DNA of 64,000 nucleotides from Schistosoma haematobium (GCF_000699445.3 NC_067195.1:58253091-58317090); one strand, 5' to 3'; positions 50,521 to 62,041 are shown, numbered from the stretch's first letter. Numbers and translations: made by a program. The notes: generated by a model from the sequence alone, not told the origin.

Positions 50521-51301
50521 ACCCCCTCAACGGTTGTCAGGCATATAAATTTGGTCGGTTGAGATTTTTGGAAGAGCTTAGTTCAATATGTTACCCAAAA
50601 CTTATTGTTCATAAGCAGGCTGATATCTAATAAGACTACAATTCTTATTGTAAAAATCCACAAAAACTCAGCATTTATAAGTTCTCCAAAGTAGGAAGCA
50701 ACTTTACGAGCTATTTTATAGTTCTCGAAATGAGACTCATTTGTATTTATGCTTTTTAGTCAGTCACCAATTAGTTTTAAAACTGGAAAATGTATGTTAA
50801 ACCAAGTTACCATGCAAAATCAGCATACAAAAGTGGAATTAAGACTATTAGTGCGAGCCAGAATAGGAGTGGAATCAATGAGAAAGATTAAACACTAAAA
50901 GCATTGTTCAAAAAGTGATGCAAAGATGTATATAGAGAAATTATGGGACTTCAACTTCAAAAAACAATTATAGAGTGGTTAAAATCAAGGCTACTGGTGG
51001 GACTAAACACTAGAAAATTACGATATCATAGAATAGAATTGTTTACGGGCAGTTGATCTCACATTCGATACAGAACAAGTGAGTTTTAACGAACTACAAT
51101 TTTTTAACGAAATAAGGCTTTTAATATATCACAAGTTTTTTGCAGAAAGAACGCCCTATTACCTGACGTCATTTCTGAACGTGAAAATAAAGTCACTTGA
51201 GTGTAAATTGCACTTTTTACTTCTGAAGAACCAATTAACCTAACAAATAACGTTATTTACATATTTCATGTAACGAGGAAAAGGGTCACCAAATAACTCA
51301 C

Positions 51302-51526
51302 CCTTGTTTTCCGTGCCATCAAGATCAATCATAAATCTGTCAATAGCTGCTTGATCAGTTACGGGGATATTTTTTTGAATTAGAGCTGGAGCAATAGTTG
51401 TATTCACATTACTGACTGCTGTTAAAACCCCCTTCCCCATATAAGCCTTTGACTTGGTATCACGTAACTCAAGAGCCTCATGGACACCTGTCGAAGCCCC
51501 ACTTGGAACGGCAGCGCGGAATAAAC
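51302..51526 (-). CDS. ENO: Enolase exon 2
   Basis: [20 protein letters not shown] to DLDGTENK plus one base. It contains the SGASTG loop, whose serine binds the second metal ion. Donor GTGAGT at 51301. Confidence 0.97.
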
Positions 51527-51836
51527 CTGAAAAGAGTACGTTCACATTTGAATCTATATATAAGATTTATCACAGTTAACTTCTAATGGAACTTAAAATC
51601 CGCTGCGGAACTACCTGGTAAATCAGTAACAAGGTATTAGATATCTATTCTCCATTGAGTATCGACCTTGACAAACCCCTTCTAACGAGCGAATTGTGGC
51701 GGATAAACGTAAAATCACCAACTGCGACGATTAGTGTACAATAACAGTGGTGAAATCACGTTAGTACATGTGAAAGATTTGTGCATCAAGTTGAAAAAAA
51801 GACCAATGTTCATAAACTAATCGTCTAACAACATAC

Positions 51837-51921
51837 CTTTAGATGTTTTTAAATCCACCTCAACTGTTGGGTTTCCCCGGCTATCAAAAATTTGACGGGC
51901 GTGAATCGATATAATGGACAT
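51837..51921 (-). CDS. ENO: Enolase exon 1
   Basis: It starts at the ATG (51921-51919): [20 protein letters not shown] and on to TSK plus one base. The donor is GTATGT at 51836. The start is fixed by the match to the enolase N-terminus and by the splice acceptor 3 nt upstream. Confidence 0.97.
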
Positions 51922-51924
51922 TTT

Positions 51925-51926
51925 CT
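51925..51926 (-). promoter_or_regulatory. Predicted spliced-leader trans-splice acceptor of enolase
   Basis: Minus-strand text CAATTTTTCTCCACAG ends 3 nt before the enolase ATG. No exon can precede it within the 117-nt gap after UQCRB. In S. mansoni, enolase downstream of this gene is reported to receive the spliced leader. Confidence 0.82.
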
Positions 51927-51992
51927 GTGGAGAAAAATTGTGGTTAGCTAGGTTAGAACATAATACAGTAAGAACGATGCTTTTTATCAACT

Positions 51993-51998
51993 TTTATT
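51993..51998 (-). terminator. UQCRB poly(A) signal in the intercistronic gap
   Basis: AATAAA on the minus strand, 40 nt after the UQCRB stop and about 66 nt before the enolase acceptor: the layout expected for coupled polyadenylation and trans-splicing. Confidence 0.7.
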
Positions 51999-52038
51999 AG
52001 ACTAATTTGTCACTAAGAGATAATGTAAACATTTACAT

Positions 52039-52431
52039 TTATTCACTATATATTTCGGGGTTGACAAAATTATCCCAGTTTGATCGGTCATTCAGTTCTT
52101 TCACGACAATTTCGACGTACGGATCCAAGTATGGGATATCATCTTCAATGGTTATCCACTCTTCCTTCGGCAAAATATTTTTCGAAGCGTAGAGATGAGT
52201 CGCCCGTGAAATTCGGAAGTCCCTAGCTTCCTGTAGTTCGCGCGGAAGTCGACGGAGAGCCTCGCGCCAAACAGGACTATGAGGTAGCCAATCATGTTTC
52301 AAAAGTCCAACCTGATTATAATAAGCATTGTTGAATCCGAACATTTTTATCTTTTTTTGAAGTTCACTCATCCGATTAAGACTGGAACGATACGATGATA
52401 TAAATTCTGCACCAGTTCGGAGGTATGCCAT
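52039..52431 (-). CDS. UQCRB: Cytochrome b-c1 complex subunit 7 (ubiquinol-cytochrome c reductase binding protein)
   Basis: A 130-residue, intronless coding region. It matches the UQCRB/QCR7 family: [37 protein letters not shown], then [20 protein letters not shown]. The protein is a small matrix-side subunit of respiratory complex III in the mitochondrial inner membrane. It is slightly longer than the human protein (111 residues) at both ends. The ATG at 52431 is 20 nt after an acceptor (52452-52453). It is the upstream cistron of the UQCRB-enolase pair. Confidence 0.95.
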   Translation of the reverse strand: MAYLRTGAEFISSYRSSLNRMSELQKKIKMFGFNNAYYNQVGLLKHDWLPHSPVWREALRRLPRELQEARDFRISRATHLYASKNILPKEEWITIEDDIPYLDPYVEIVVKELNDRSNWDNFVNPEIYSE

Positions 52432-52451
52432 CTTGAATATATTTCGCTAGC

Positions 52452-52453
52452 CT
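52452..52453 (-). promoter_or_regulatory. Splice acceptor 20 nt upstream of the UQCRB ATG
   Basis: Minus strand CATTACCTTTTAG then 20 nt of leader to ATG. It could accept either a 5'-UTR intron or the spliced leader; sequence alone does not decide. Confidence 0.5.
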
Positions 52454-53727
52454 AAAAGGTAATGAATACAACCTTATATGAAAAATTGCTCTGAACTTAT
52501 TGAAAAACGTATTTTTACACGCGAAGGACTAATTTACCGTGTAATATCTATTAATGCACTAACATAAGCATGCTACAGTGCCTTTGTGATCTGTGGAGAT
52601 TGTTTATACTATAACACCTTTAGAACCTTAAAAAACGGACGACACTAATAGCCTTCACGAAAATAGGTTTATAAACATAGTACTTACCATGCCTATAAGC
52701 AAGAGAATAAGTATCTGACGCCCTTATAACTAATCCAAACTAACCAACGCAAACTTTACAGTACATTCATATAGTTTATAAACTAGCTGTTTAATCTGAA
52801 TTAAGCAAAACGAGCAAATTAAATCTAAACTTGGGAAATCCCTATTGGGAGTCATTAGTGACCCTGCTAGACACGAATGCGAACTAGGTGAAAGCACCTA
52901 TTGTCCATTACCACTTCGACAATTTTAGTAGTTCTGGGTCATATACGCTTAGGTCTGTTACTTGTGAGATTTCTGAAAATGCATGTTAACATCTGCGCAT
53001 TCGAGCTGGGTACTTCACGGAAATGTCCCCCAAATAGTCGACGTAGGGGAAGACGATTTTCCGCTACAAAAACTGACATCAAGAGGTAAAATCCACAATT
53101 CCCCTCTTAATTTAAGTTGTCAACTCATTTCCTCGGCCTTGGTCATACGGGCTGTACAGAATCTAGACTGAAATACATTAAATAAATAATAGAGAATTCC
53201 TACAGTCCAGACTGTCAAACTAGATTTGTAATAAGTAGCATAAGTGTCAATGGGGAAGACTGCGTACCAAATCTCCAACCGACCCATGTCCCAAATAACC
53301 TACGTGACTTACTGCTTTACCAACCGATCTACATGGTCATCAGTTTATACAGTAAAACAATCCATGGTTTCAATTTGTTTCAAAAAACCGAAAAGCTAGT
53401 ACCTGACTTATTAACTGTTTCTAGAAAATCTTTTGCGTATTCTTAATACAAAAAACTTCTCTTTTTTTAGCTAACACCACCGACCTAGTGAAATTATCAA
53501 TAATGACTGGAATTATGTCTTTTGTGATTACTGAGTAAAACATAAACTAGAAAAAGGGCTTCTGTCAATAAATTAGCAATATGATCGAACTTGATTTTAG
53601 TTTGAACGGTTTTTCATATTGACTAACATAGGTCAGTGTAAACAGTTGTAAGGCTTCGAACTGTAACGGTAAAAAAAATCCCCAAAATCCGCATCAGATC
53701 ATGAGTGGATATGTGGTGCTACACATC
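52454..53727. other. Upstream of UQCRB, promoter region expected
   Basis: If UQCRB is the first cistron, its promoter should lie here on the minus strand. I see no convincing TATA or initiator element and no upstream cistron. Confidence 0.45.
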
Positions 53728-53905
53728 GACAACCGCTAGCCAGCTTAAGTTAATCACTTCTCAATATATCGACATTCTATCGAATATATCTTCAAGCCTC
53801 TCCTTTTTTGACTTCTGATTTGATTGGGTTGGTAGGTTTCGATCACAAAAGTGCTACTCTTTAGTGTTTTGTCTAACTCCGAATACTTGCGGCATCTTAG
53901 GTGGT
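53728..53905 (+). repeat. LTR-like repeat W, copy 1
   Basis: It matches 58333-58510 in the same orientation ('tctgacttctgatttga.tgggttgg', 'gaatacttg.ggc.ttct.aggtg'). It directly precedes the gypsy gag remains, so it may be the end of a 5' LTR or leader (inference). Confidence 0.5.
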
Positions 53906-54513
53906 GAGATATGCAGGAGCTGACTTCCACATACACAATTCCTCCCAGTATTGAGGGAACTACCGCACGATTTCGACAGGTACGTCACACCTAGTATGCA
54001 TACTAGTGACGTCTCAGAACCTTACGAAGCTCTACAACTCTACAACGTGGTTCAGCAATAGAACTGCTGCTACGAATGAGAGAGGTCATTGGTCAACCGA
54101 CCTTTGATGAATATCTGTTTAGACAACTTTTCTCGTCCCATTCTAAAACAACGCTGTAGACGAGCCGTATCCATCTGCCGACCGCATACTGGAAATCCAA
54201 TGGGGTTTCCCCGCGCAGGTTTGAATCATGCTCGCGATGCCAATATAGTATTCTAATTGTCGTATGAACTAGGAATTCCAGGATTAACGCAATTGAATTA
54301 AGAAGACACAGGCACAACGAATGTACTGTATTTAGAATTCGAAATCAAACATTCAACCAGTACAAAGGTATCATTAGTCCATTCAAACACCACATCACAA
54401 GAACTTCTAACTCCGAGGTATATCGAATGGAATAAAAACCTCAGACAACACAAAATGACATTAAAGGACTTTGTAATACTCTGACTCGTTACCTTAGTAT
54501 TCGTCATGAACGT

Positions 54514-55431
54514 ATGCGCTCACAAACTCCTCATAGTTTTTCACGAAAACGTCTGTCTCTAGATCACGAGGGACAGATAACCCTGATTTGTGCCACCAAA
54601 ATAATCAGAATGGTATGTCTTCTCGAAATTGCAGAAGACCCTGAAATCTTAAGAGCTCCAAGCCAACCGACACGGAAAACGTTCAGGGGGAAAATTCCCA
54701 GCCGGCCTGTGTTAACAGCAAATTCAGGCGACAAATATAGCCATCTCTCATACATCACTGATGTGATGACTAAATTTCGCTACCTCATCGACTTTGGTGC
54801 GGAAGCTGGCATTCTTCCTGAAAATTTTAACGACCGACTGGATGAAGCAGTTTTCAACCTACAGGCGGCAAATGGGAAACCGATTGCCACATACAGCAAG
54901 CGATATGCGTATCGTAACATGGTTTTACGGAAACCTAATCACTGGATCTTAGTTGCTGCAGATGCTTCCATGTCAATCATTGAAGCAGACCTGCTAAAAC
55001 ATTATAATTTATTCACTGACACTCGCAAACGGGGGTTGGTGGATGACAATAACAAATTATTTGTTAGTGTAACTTCTAATTCCGATTTTAAACTATCCCC
55101 AGTCACTGTACAGAACACAACCGATTCATGCTATCAAAAAATACTGGATATGTACACCGAGATAAAACAAACACAGCCTAAGCAGCCATGTGCAACCAGA
55201 AATGTTACACATCACATAATGACTACATTATTACCTGTATTTTTGAAAGCGCGCCAAATAGCTCCCGAAATGCTGAGGTTGGCTAAGAATGAATTCGATC
55301 ATATGATAGACTCAGGAATCGTTCGGCTATCAAAAAACTCATGTGCATCTCCGTTACACATAGCCTCTAAAAGTGACAACAGTGATTGGCATCAACCTGG
55401 CGACTCTAGATTTCATCGGACACATCATTGA
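54514..55431 (+). pseudogene. Gypsy pol fragment: protease and start of reverse transcriptase
   Basis: A 305-codon open frame. Residues about 88-110 resemble the retropepsin active site (YLIDFGAEAGILP), but the motif D-T/S-G reads D-F-G, so the protease is probably dead. Residues about 235-295 (HHIMTTLLPVFLKARQIAPE to ASPLHIASK...WHQPGD) match the start of Ty3/gypsy reverse transcriptases. The frame then jumps to thumb/RNase H-side text (FIGHIIDANG, other frame), losing the catalytic YxDD block. The initiating ATG is arbitrary because the element lacks its true start. Confidence 0.75.
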
Positions 55432-56260
55432 TGCTAACGGTATATGACCTCCGAAAAGTAAAATGGCAGTCATTCTGGATTACCCAGAATCGACCACAAT
55501 CAAGCAACTACGCACGTCCAGTGGTCTGGCAGGTTTCCATGGACGATTCATACCGAAATGCGCGTCTCTTATCAGACTCTTAACCAACCAGATTCGTGGA
55601 AATGCAAAAATCATCAAAAGCATTCACCACAGTTAGGGAACTCATCGCAAAAATAACTATGCTCGCACACCGGGACACCGAAGCACCCATTAGTATCGCA
55701 GTAGACGCATCGGAATTAGCAGTCCAAGGAGCCTTACAATAATGGGTTAATCACACCTGTCAACCTTTGACATTCTTCTGGTATCAAGATACTGAACTGA
55801 GGTATAGTACTTTCGATAGGGTACCCCTAGCTATATATTTTGCTGTACGCTGAGAATTCACTCCTTTCACCGACCACAAACCTCTTACCTTCTCTTCAAG
55901 CTCATCTTCAGACAAGTACTCTCTTCGAGAGTCTCAACAGCTGGACTACACTTCTCAGTTTAGTTTACGGATAAAGAGACATTACTATGCGACATATCTA
56001 CAAGGATCGTCCAATAATGCCGAAACACTGCACAGGTTTCCTCATCCAGGCGTTCGTGCAACCGTCAAGCTTATAACAGAACTATTTCGTTGGCCTGGTT
56101 TGACTAAAGACGTGAAGGTGTGGGCACACTCCTGTGTAAGCTGTCAGAAATCCAAGGTAATTAGACACAACAAGTGTCATCTGAGCTCCTTCGCAACTGC
56201 CGACGCTCGTTACGACCGTGTTCATCTGGATTTGGTAGAACCTTTCCAGGTTTAAATAGA
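55405..56260 (+). pseudogene. Gypsy pol fragment: RNase H and integrase zinc region
   Basis: With several stops, frames give GHIIDANG, SSGLAGFHGRFIPKCA, VDASELAVQGALQ (RNase H aspartate), TDHKPLTF, then HPGVRATVKLI...CVSCQKSK (integrase His-His-Cys-Cys) and YDRVHLDLV. Only part of the integrase core follows. Confidence 0.75.
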
Positions 56261-56572
56261 CACTCTAACCTCTTAACGTGTGTGAACTGTTCTACTCGAT
56301 GTACAGAATGAGTAACCATGGATGACCCATGTCCCCGTCCATCGATGTACAGAAAATTTTGAATGCCATTCAAATATCACTACAAACCGTAGACGCCGAT
56401 TTGAATCCGGACTTTACCGTTGTCATAGGCTCTCTACATGTGTAAACCGAATCAGACTCCATGTTCTGTTTGCCTTACTTTCCCACTTCGCAGTTATATT
56501 AGATACTTTTCCCTCCTTAACTTATTACTTGGTATAGATAGAGAACTCACTAGACCTATTGATGTTACTCAA

Positions 56573-56783
56573 CTAAAGTTGATCGTTAGGGAACGCTTGT
56601 AGTGTCATTAGACCCTAACTACACAATCCTCAAAGCTGAACACGAGACAACTGGGGAAATGGATATTCAACATTAACGCGGAGAAAACCCCAGTGATGGA
56701 GAAGGCGGGAACAATAAATTGAAGGAATTCGAATTGATCGGATAACATGGCTCAACCTCGAAGGCATGGTCGCTCTGTACAAC
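56573..56783 (+). repeat. LTR-like repeat V, copy 1
   Basis: It matches 62736-62964 inverted ('taactacacaatcctcaaag', 'ttaacgcggagaa'). It lies just after the gypsy integrase remains, so it may be its 3' LTR (inference). Confidence 0.55.
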
Positions 56784-57512
56784 CCGCTGCTACTCATATG
56801 AAAAATATTGTTCTATCTCCAGCTTGGATGTTTCCTCCATCATATATTGGTAATTGTTACGACACGATGACTCAATGTAGACAATGATTCGTGAGGTTTT
56901 ATAAATTAGGCAGTTACATCATGACAAATTTGGAATTTTAGAATTGGATCTATTATTAGAGCCATTTATTTTATTTCACCACTCGTTACCTTATCCATAA
57001 CTCATATATTTTCACACTTTTTCCCCTATTTTTGTAAACAACTAGCCTACAATATACTCTTCCTAATGCCTATACTTTGATTGGTAACCTATACTTTATA
57101 CTATGAATAATTACAGCATTGCGTCAATGCCTTACCCACAGTTCATAATTTGTAACCGTCTGATAAGATTGTAAAATGGTGCTTGTAGAAACAGTAGCTT
57201 CCAACAGGATGTAAAACACAGAGCGTTGTGTGACGTATTATATATATATCCAAAATAACTTGAAATGAGCCTGACATCACAAAAGGAGGGGGGTGGAGTT
57301 ACTGACCAGTAAGCATTGATGGTGAGGGCGATGACTTCAACCCACTCATGCTTATGGGAAGAACGTTTTGCTTGTATCAAAATCTTTATGATTGAAAACA
57401 AGTAAATCATTCTGTGATATTGAGGTTATTCTCCTACCTTCACCATCCAGACTCATGTATCCAATTTTATGTTGCACTAGCTATTCTACTAATAACATGC
57501 TAACTCGGGCTT
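56784..57512. other. No gene seen
   Basis: AT-rich left half; a higher-GC patch at 57130-57370 is open on the minus strand but unrecognised and not supported as a gene. Confidence 0.45.
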
Positions 57513-57538
57513 TTACACTAGGACTGTGTGGCAAGCAT
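57513..57538 (-). CDS. Candidate terminal exon, unknown gene
   Basis: A strong acceptor (TTCTTTTTCCATCAG) and phase-1 continuation read (D)ACHTVLV, then TAA. Short and called only from splice site and phase. Confidence 0.28.
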
Positions 57539-57808
57539 CTGATGGAAAAAGAATTTCAGAAATCAGACAACAAAAGATATAGTTATTAGTTTTCTAAAGA
57601 CTTTACTCTCTTTATGCAATGTCCGTTCTAATAAACAGCCTTCCTTATTCCAACCTTGACTTGCCTTCCTTCATCTGAACTTACTCCACCTTGGTAAATA
57701 TCACAATTCATTGTTCTTTATTACTGCATTATCTTATATGGAGCCTCTGGTAACATTTTGCTCTAGCAACTAGAGCTAGTGTGAATTTATTCTAGTAATT
57801 TACCTCAC

Positions 57809-57949
57809 CTGTGTCTGTCCCACTACAAATTGTAAAGCATTGTTTAGCATTCATATCCAAGTGCCTTGCGGCTCCACTGTTTCTCTTTTTTTCAGAATCC
57901 TGCTCTGATGACACAGTTATGGAACGTACGACTACTGGAAAGTCTTGAT
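57809..57949 (-). CDS. Candidate exon, unknown gene (fourth)
   Basis: It reads QDFPVVVRSITVSSEQDSEK to KQCFTICSGTDT. Donor GTGAGG at 57808. The frame is open up to an ATG at 57971, so this could instead be the first exon (MTLRKRVDQDF) of a separate small gene. Confidence 0.38.
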
Positions 57950-58332
57950 CTACGCGCTTCCTCAAGGTCATAATTTATGCCAAGCGTTCTACAAGTCTAC
58001 TTTATAACAACTATAGACTTCAAAAGTTGTAGTGCATAAATACTTAGCACAACCAGAATTTTAACACAGCTATGCCGAACTTTGATCTGGTGTGTAACGT
58101 GGACGCGATGCCACTTTGGGAAAATATTTTGAAGACTGTATTCAATGTAATACTAAAACGTAAACCTAATCATTAACGCTCTCAGACATCTGCACTAATG
58201 TACTGTTATTCACTTTTATTGATTATATCTACTTAACGACCCTACTAAGAGCCAACAAATGCAATTTGTAGATCATGCCTATAAAATGGCGTTTACCTGC
58301 CCTTGCAGAAATATATTATTATTATCTCCTAC

Positions 58333-58510
58333 AACGGCTAGCCAGCTAAGATTAATAACTTCTTGATACACCGATATTCTAACAAATATGTCTTCGGGCA
58401 TCTTCTCTTCTGACTTCTGATTTGACTGGGTTGGCACGTTTTGATTATAACGGCGTTGCTGGTCAATGAGCTGTCAAATTCTGAATACTTGTGGCCTTCT
58501 CAGGTGTCAC
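58333..58510 (+). repeat. LTR-like repeat W, copy 2
   Basis: Second copy of the repeat at 53728-53905, here without retroelement coding sequence after it; possibly a solo LTR fragment. Confidence 0.5.
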
Positions 58511-58926
58511 GCATTTTGATGAAAGTGTACTACATTTAGGTTCTAAGTTAAATGAAGTATCCAAGTGGACACAAAACTATCATAGGCGCCTACACCTGTT
58601 AGCAATACAGGTCTACCTTTACGTATTGCTAAGAATGTGAAGAAAAGAAACAGTTACTGGTGGCTGGATTTTTAATTAAAACATTTTTAGTGAAAAAAGC
58701 ACATTCCGTTTAATTAAATTTCGAAATGTACTCACATGCAGTCCAGCTTTTATGAGAGTTGTCTGAGTATCTAGATATCTAAGTTATATGTACTTTTTAT
58801 CAGTAACAGCAATTACCTTCACGAATATGTTCCTGTACCCGGTCGCTGGACAATATTTTTACTTGGATAGATATCAGGGAAATAGAATGCTTATGCATCT
58901 GTTTAGAATACTTGCCATTGTTTTAC

Positions 58927-58989
58927 TAGCGTGTTGCTTCATTCTCAGAGTTATGCCCAAATCTTGGCAGTTTTCTCCTGCTATCAATG
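58927..58989 (-). CDS. Candidate exon, unknown gene (third)
   Basis: Acceptor ACCTACCAG at 58990. It reads LIAGENCQDLGITLRMKQHA, phase 1/1, donor GTAAAA at 58926. If the donor is not used the frame runs on to a TGA near 58871 (CISILFP). The opposite strand is also open here. Confidence 0.28.
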
Positions 58990-59191
58990 CTGGTAGGTTG
59001 CATATTATACAAAAACTCCCTTGATTGTCTATGAAAAGCGACTGTACTAATTGTTGGTGAATTCAAAACCCTTGCTTACTCCAATCATCTACGGTGTCTT
59101 AAAAAATGTTATGGTAGTAACATAAAATTTTTAATAAATGTAGCACGTACCTGCAAAAGTCTAACGTTTCAAAAAAGCAAGCAACATTTAC

Positions 59192-59421
59192 CGTTACACA
59201 TAGCGGCATATTCATAAAGCTCACAAGTATATTCCCAGGAGATAAAATCAGCTTCATAATTGGATAGTTCATCTGCGATCAACATACAATCTTTCGTTCC
59301 ATACTTTAAACGCATGTGGTTCGTCTTCTTTATCAGCCCACTAGACATATCATGTACTATAGCAGAAACGTTTGCTGGATAGTTTCTGACGGCCGCAATT
59401 GATCCGTAGCTTTCTTTCCTT
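59192..59421 (-). CDS. Candidate exon, unknown gene (main)
   Basis: 76 open codons: RKESYGSIAAVRNYPANV, then HMRLKYGTKDCMLIADEL and YEADFISWEYTCELYEY, ending AMCN. Donor GTAAAT at 59191. The acceptor is CTAG at 59422, with a poor pyrimidine tract, so the start may differ. Soluble, mixed composition; no known domain recognised. Confidence 0.45.
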
Positions 59422-61283
59422 CTAGATGTTCGGATATTCTATTGGTAAATCTAAGTGAATGGTATATTTAATGGACACCGCTTCTCTAGAAATCATCCTG
59501 AATATGGGACTTGACTCTGTTATTTGTAGAATCGCTATGTGTTAAAGCATGAGCGTTATATGTAGTTAACCCTTTTTCTTTATGGTTAAACTAGTGTCCC
59601 ACCAGATGCTGTCGGACATTCAGTGTGGTACGTCATATAACGCGTAAATAGTGGTTGAAGCTGCACGATAAGGAAAATTTACAGCTTAATGTGCAATATA
59701 CTCAGTTCGCACCATTCTATACAAATAAGCTCTTGTTGAGGGGTTTCGTGACTATGTACAACATCTGAACCGCAAATCAAAATACACACACCTTGTTACG
59801 AAATGCCCGTCAAGCATGGAAAGAGCAGAGCACTATGTTGACATGTCTGCATGTTAGACGAACGTCGATTGTCTCTGTTCGTGCACCACCCATCACAGAG
59901 TTCTCCGTACGTGATGTACATTCTGTAATGCTTATAAAATATCTACAGTTCATGCGGCATCAACAGTCAGTCCTTTTTTCACCCATAAAAACAAAACACT
60001 CATCTTCATGGTTATTCGTTAGAATGAACTAGAACAACCGGTATCTACAGGTATATTTATGAATTGACTCTCTTAACTTTTGTTTTTGGTGTTGTACGCG
60101 AAAGCAGTGCAAATAACGTCTGGAAACAGTCTATAGATTTCAACTTGTTCTTGAGTTTAAAAGCTTACTGTACTTGAACTTTGGTCTTACGAAAAAAACA
60201 ATTCATTTACACGTAGTACACTTAACTGAGTGGGACGTGCTTCCAAATAAATCACTTCGCACTTACTCGGAGCTACGTTTCACTCTATGTTCTTCATGCC
60301 AACTACAGTGGTTTCTTTTCACAACTCTCCATCAACTACTTACACTATCAGATCTAACTTAAAAGATACTAGTAGTGTAGGTGTTACATCCAAGTTTCGC
60401 CATAGTTCGTTACTGAAGCATGGTTGACTAACCACTCATAACGTACGACCTAAATAACAAGAGAACCAACTTCCAGTTCAGACACTAAAGTTTATCCGTA
60501 ACTTACGAGTAATCAACTCAAATTTATTATTCTAATAACTATTATAAGAACTGCATAACAAACAATTAGCCTTCAGGTTTTCTGTACAAAACTTCCAAAC
60601 TACCAACCCAAACAGTGTAAAAACTGAAACGTCCGAGATCAGTGTCAAAAGTAAACATGTTCAAAATGTGAGTAAGACAAACGCATTTTAAGCTTAGCGA
60701 AATTAATGACATCCAATATTACAGTGATTAACCAGTCGAATACATTCAGTTCTCCCTATAGCAGTGGTCCTTAAGTTTTCTTTTACGTAACTTGAAGAAC
60801 GCCGCATGTCGTTAAGCTTTTCGTACACGGATGGTTGTGAACCATATTGAACAATTCTTTGCTACGTTAGGCCACTCAAAACATGGAATAACAGCCAAGG
60901 AACTTATAAATACACCGTTATATATGATTTAAGAGCCCCATGGTTTAATAACGGTACCAATTCCTTGAGATTTTCTCTTCATATCCAACGTGGACCAGAG
61001 AATAACAAATAGGTGTTTACAGCACTCAGTAGGGATCTCTTTACTTTGTAAGTGGAAGCAGTGAGTAAAAGTTTTCTTCACTTATCATAGTTATGTTTTT
61101 TCACACGTCAGAGGACTTGTAAGACACTTGCGAATTCACTCCATGGGAATAACCTTTGAGATAAGACTCTCTAACAAAAAATATCGATTGAGTCACTCGA
61201 AATACTCACAGAAGTACTTGGTTCAGTATTACCATGGATATTGTATCAGATGAGTCACAAAAACATAAAATATACAAACCCAC
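59422..61283. other. No confident gene
   Basis: A stretch near 59793-59960 is open on both strands with near-balanced base composition; neither product is recognised. It would be intron if the unknown minus-strand gene is real. Confidence 0.4.
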
Positions 61284-61338
61284 CTACTACTAGCCATCAG
61301 TCGGCAAGCAATAGGGGCAACACAGAGGTTTTCTTTAG
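61284..61338 (-). CDS. Candidate exon, unknown gene (first)
   Basis: A strong acceptor (TTTTTGTCTACCTTTTAG) opens 55 nt reading KENLCVAPIACRLMASS. Donor GTGGGT at 61283 gives phase 2, which fits the next candidate; GTAGGT is an alternative with a different phase. Confidence 0.35.
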
Positions 61339-61809
61339 CTAAAAGGTAGACAAAAACACACTATACACATGTCTACATGTTGTTCAACATTTTCTGAAAT
61401 ATACGGGTTTCCTAAAGGCGCACATACTACTAAGTTGAGCTAGCCTATCATCACGCCACCAACCTGATGCGCTTCAAATATTAAATGACAGTCGTGATGC
61501 AAGCCAATCAAAGTCACTGAAACAAAAAGAGGATAACCTCAATTTTAAGCAAGTGTTTATTCTGTGCCTGCCCACTGACTACTTTTATGCCGATAACGTG
61601 CGGCAGAACGTTGCAGACACAGCTTATGTTTTGCAACCAATCAGAAAACATGTTATGAGGCATTTCAGTAATATAGCTATCATAATCAAGTCTGATTATA
61701 TTACTATATCTAATGTTTGGTTCTACGCCTAACCCAGCTGACTGTGGTTCTGTTGTTCATTCAATGTCCTTTCAAATCTATGACTCACCCATGCAGTAGG
61801 ATTATCACC

Positions 61810-62041
61810 CTACCAACAGCTAAAGAGCAAGATACACCAAACAACAAAGTCTAGTGATGAAGACAATGACGTCTGCGAGGGATTTCGACTAGTTTGACCG
61901 CTGAACGAAGAAGGGGGTTCTGAAAATCGGACCGAATGCTCACGATACGGAACGTCTATTTGTTTTGACTGTTCTGTACGATTAGGCAGCCAGGAACTGC
62001 TGTGTACGGAATGCCATGGCGATGATGTTTCATGGACGAAC
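61810..62041 (-). other. Open minus-strand stretch, possibly coding
   Basis: About 76 codons without a stop and without a Met, rich in Ser and Pro (WHSVHSSSWLPN, VRFSEPPSSF, NPSQTSLSSS). It could be a disordered exon of the unknown gene to its left or part of a repeat. The downstream splice phase does not match a clear donor. Confidence 0.25.

Larger units (their letters stand above)
53930..56300 (+). mobile_element. Degenerate Ty3/gypsy-type LTR retrotransposon
   Basis: In order: gag scraps near 53980-54190 (FDEYLFRQLF), protease-like and reverse transcriptase N-terminal part (54514-55410), RNase H part (to about 55960) and integrase zinc region (56035-56260). Stops and frameshifts interrupt it, and the reverse transcriptase core is missing. 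It is not able to move by itself. Confidence 0.8.
57513..61338 (-). other. Candidate unrecognised minus-strand gene
   Basis: Five open segments (61338-61284, 59421-59192, 58989-58927, 57949-57809, 57538-57513) can be joined in compatible phase with GT/AG boundaries, giving about 125 codons to a stop. The central one has the composition of real protein and stands out from AT-rich surroundings. I recognise no family. A 5' part, if real, lies further right (an open stretch at 61810-62041 is a candidate). Exon links, particularly 58927 to 57949, are weak. Confidence 0.35.

Noticed and set aside
50266..50562. 98-codon open frame in enolase intron 2
   Set aside because: It is inside repeat Z; the other copies do not keep the frame.
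52901..53171. Overlapping 62-codon plus-strand frames upstream of UQCRB
   Set aside because: No recognisable motif, no splice support and two frames equally open.
57132..57410. 92-codon minus-strand frame
   Set aside because: Unrecognised and without splice continuity to the candidate gene on its right; could be repeat-derived.
59793..60032. 79-codon plus-strand frame
   Set aside because: Both strands are open here with no homology; insufficient to call a gene.
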